Assembly: GCF_907165045.1 (NCBI RefSeq)
Contig: NZ_CAJRAU010000002.1
Location: 62,001-126,000 of the forward strand
From: Dyadobacter linearis
GTDB taxonomy: Bacteria; Bacteroidota; Bacteroidia; Cytophagales; Spirosomataceae
Direction of reading: 5' to 3'
Length of the DNA stretch: 64,000 bases
The position numbers and the translations under genes are program-made. A model generated the notes under the pieces. The model saw nothing but the letters and a program-made list of their open reading frames with translations. It made no database searches and was not told where the DNA came from. Below are positions 62,906 through 64,000 of this stretch, one piece after another (the stretch's first letter is position 1; every line of letters begins with the position of its first letter).

Positions 62906-64000
62906 ATGAATTATCCTTCATCTACTTACCGCATTCAATTCAATACAGAATTCTCTTTCACTGATTTTGAGAGATTGATACCATACTTCAAAAAGCTTGG
63001 TGTGGGGGCCATTTATGCATCACCTATACTGGAATCTACACCGGGAAGTACGCACGGTTACGATGGCGTAAACCCGGGAGCGATAGACCCTGAACTAGGC
63101 TCGCTCGAAGACCTGCGTGATATCAGCGGACAGCTTAAAGAAGCTGGTATTAGCTGGTTACAGGATATTGTACCCAACCACATGGCATTCCACTCCGAAA
63201 ATCCGTGGCTGATGGACGTACTCGAAAAGGGTATACAATCGCAATATGCCTCGTTTTTTGACATTGCCTGGAACAACAGAATGTTCCACGGCAAGATCAT
63301 GGTGCCGTTTTTGACAAAAGACCTCAGCGAAGTCATTGAAGGCGGGCAGTTGCGACTCGACTATGCCGGCGACAAGCTGGTGATGGATTACGAGGGCTCT
63401 GTGTTCCCGCTAAATCTTCGGGCTTACGTCGCCATTCTTTCGTATGCAAGTGAGGATCAGCCGCAATCGGTGCAGCAACTGGTTAGCCAGTTGAAGGAAA
63501 TCAACGAAGTTGAAGAATCGCGCGCTTTCTCAGAAAGATTCAATGAGTTGAAATTACAACTGGCTTCGCTGGCTAAAACCGAGCAGATCGGCGGATTTCT
63601 GGAAAAGGCGCTGCAATACTATAATGAAGACCCGGCGCGGCTGAGAGAGATTGTCGACCTGCAAACCTATGCGCTTTGCCACTGGCAAGCTACCGAAGAG
63701 AAGATCAACTTCCGACGCTTTTTTACCGTCAACGGTCTGATCTGCCTCAATATGCAAAACGATGATGTTTTCGATGCGTACCACGAGTTGGTGAAGCAAC
63801 TGGTGAGCGAAGGAATATTCCAGGGATTGCGCATTGATCATATCGACGGCCTTTTTGACCCAAACTCTTACCTGAAAAAACTGCGGACAGCAGTAGGAGA
63901 GGAGACTTATATTATTGCTGAGAAGATCCTGGAAAAAGAGGAAGACATGCCGACCGAGTGGCCTATTCAGGGAGCAACCGGTTACGAATTCCTGGCGATG
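62906..64000 (+). CDS. treY: Malto-oligosyltrehalose synthase, N-terminal part (3' end cut by window)
   Basis: The frame from ATG at 62906 stays open to the last base of the window, giving 365 codons of a protein usually 700-950 residues long. It begins STYRIQFNTEFSFTDFERLIPYFKKLG, then ASPILESTPGSTHGYDG near 48 and DIVPNHMAFH near 88, typical of GH13_26 TreY. Nucleophile D311 is in LRIDHIDGL and acid/base E339 in IIAEKILEKEE. TreY turns the reducing-end glucose bond of a maltodextrin into a trehalosyl unit, which TreZ then releases. The following gene (often treZ or a related amylase) lies outside the window. It is co-directional with the response regulator. Confidence 0.92.
   Translation, partial: MNYPSSTYRIQFNTEFSFTDFERLIPYFKKLGVGAIYASPILESTPGSTHGYDGVNPGAIDPELGSLEDLRDISGQLKEAGISWLQDIVPNHMAFHSENPWLMDVLEKGIQSQYASFFDIAWNNRMFHGKIMVPFLTKDLSEVIEGGQLRLDYAGDKLVMDYEGSVFPLNLRAYVAILSYASEDQPQSVQQLVSQLKEINEVEESRAFSERFNELKLQLASLAKTEQIGGFLEKALQYYNEDPARLREIVDLQTYALCHWQATEEKINFRRFFTVNGLICLNMQNDDVFDAYHELVKQLVSEGIFQGLRIDHIDGLFDPNSYLKKLRTAVGEETYIIAEKILEKEEDMPTEWPIQGATGYEFLAM

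Overview
The window is chromosomal DNA from a member of the Bacteroidota, most likely order Cytophagales and close to Dyadobacter/Spirosomaceae. The family placement is inferred from gene content and style, not from a marker gene. Supporting signs are a SusC/SusD pair behind an ECF sigma factor and FecR anti-sigma factor, type IX secretion (T9SS) sorting domains, propeller sensor kinases with Y_Y_Y domains, LytTR regulators, MacB-like permeases, and the intergenic repeats typical of this phylum. I found no tRNA, rRNA, insertion sequence, integrase or CRISPR array. The window cuts two genes, purL at the left end and treY at the right end.

Layout. 1-2.1 kb: 3' half of purL. 2.1-4.8 kb: accessory genes (GxxExxY protein, lipoprotein, BRO-N protein, stand-alone 2H phosphoesterase). 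4.8-8.1 kb: two exported SGNH-fold proteins on the minus strand, one with an intact catalytic triad and one that appears to have lost it. 8.4-10.1 kb: AlbA_2/Schlafen-like regulator with an in-frame tandem repeat. 10.1-11.9 kb: a candidate structured RNA, an inverted repeat, a DHFR-family reductase and a 53-bp hairpin minisatellite. 11.9-15.5 kb: OmpA-family protein, DinB protein, a two-gene module whose second gene fuses a nucleotidyltransferase to a 2H phosphoesterase, and a 2OG-Fe(II) oxygenase. 15.6-22.5 kb: ECF sigma, FecR, SusC, SusD. 22.6-24.2 kb: a three-gene HipBST-like kinase toxin system with three operator-like sites exactly 40 bp apart. 24.2-32 kb: repair glycosylase, AI-2E exporter, ScyD/E-like lipoprotein, methyltransferase, formaldehyde dehydrogenase and ABC permease. 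32.3-40 kb: propeller/HEAT/cytochrome c protein, a quinone-oxidoreductase-like enzyme and three exported surface proteins. 40.2-41.4 kb: HipA_2 kinase plus DUF3037 pair. 41.4-45.7 kb: LytS/LytTR-type two-component system. 46-50.5 kb: three exported proteins, two of them paralogs. 50.6-64 kb: alpha-glucan/trehalose locus (glgE, treS-maltokinase, glgB, treY) with a hybrid sensor kinase and a single-domain response regulator.

How genes work together. TreS converts trehalose to maltose, its fused maltokinase phosphorylates maltose, GlgE polymerises maltose 1-phosphate, GlgB branches the chain, and TreY begins the route from glucan back to trehalose. The two-component genes inside this locus are plausible regulators, by position only. 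The sigma/anti-sigma/SusCD set is a self-contained outer-membrane uptake unit with no degradative enzyme beside it.

The most unusual items are the nucleotidyltransferase-2H phosphoesterase fusion with its small upstream partner, the HipBST-like operon with phased operators, the apparently catalytically dead SGNH lipoprotein, and the compact structured RNA candidate near 10.4 kb.
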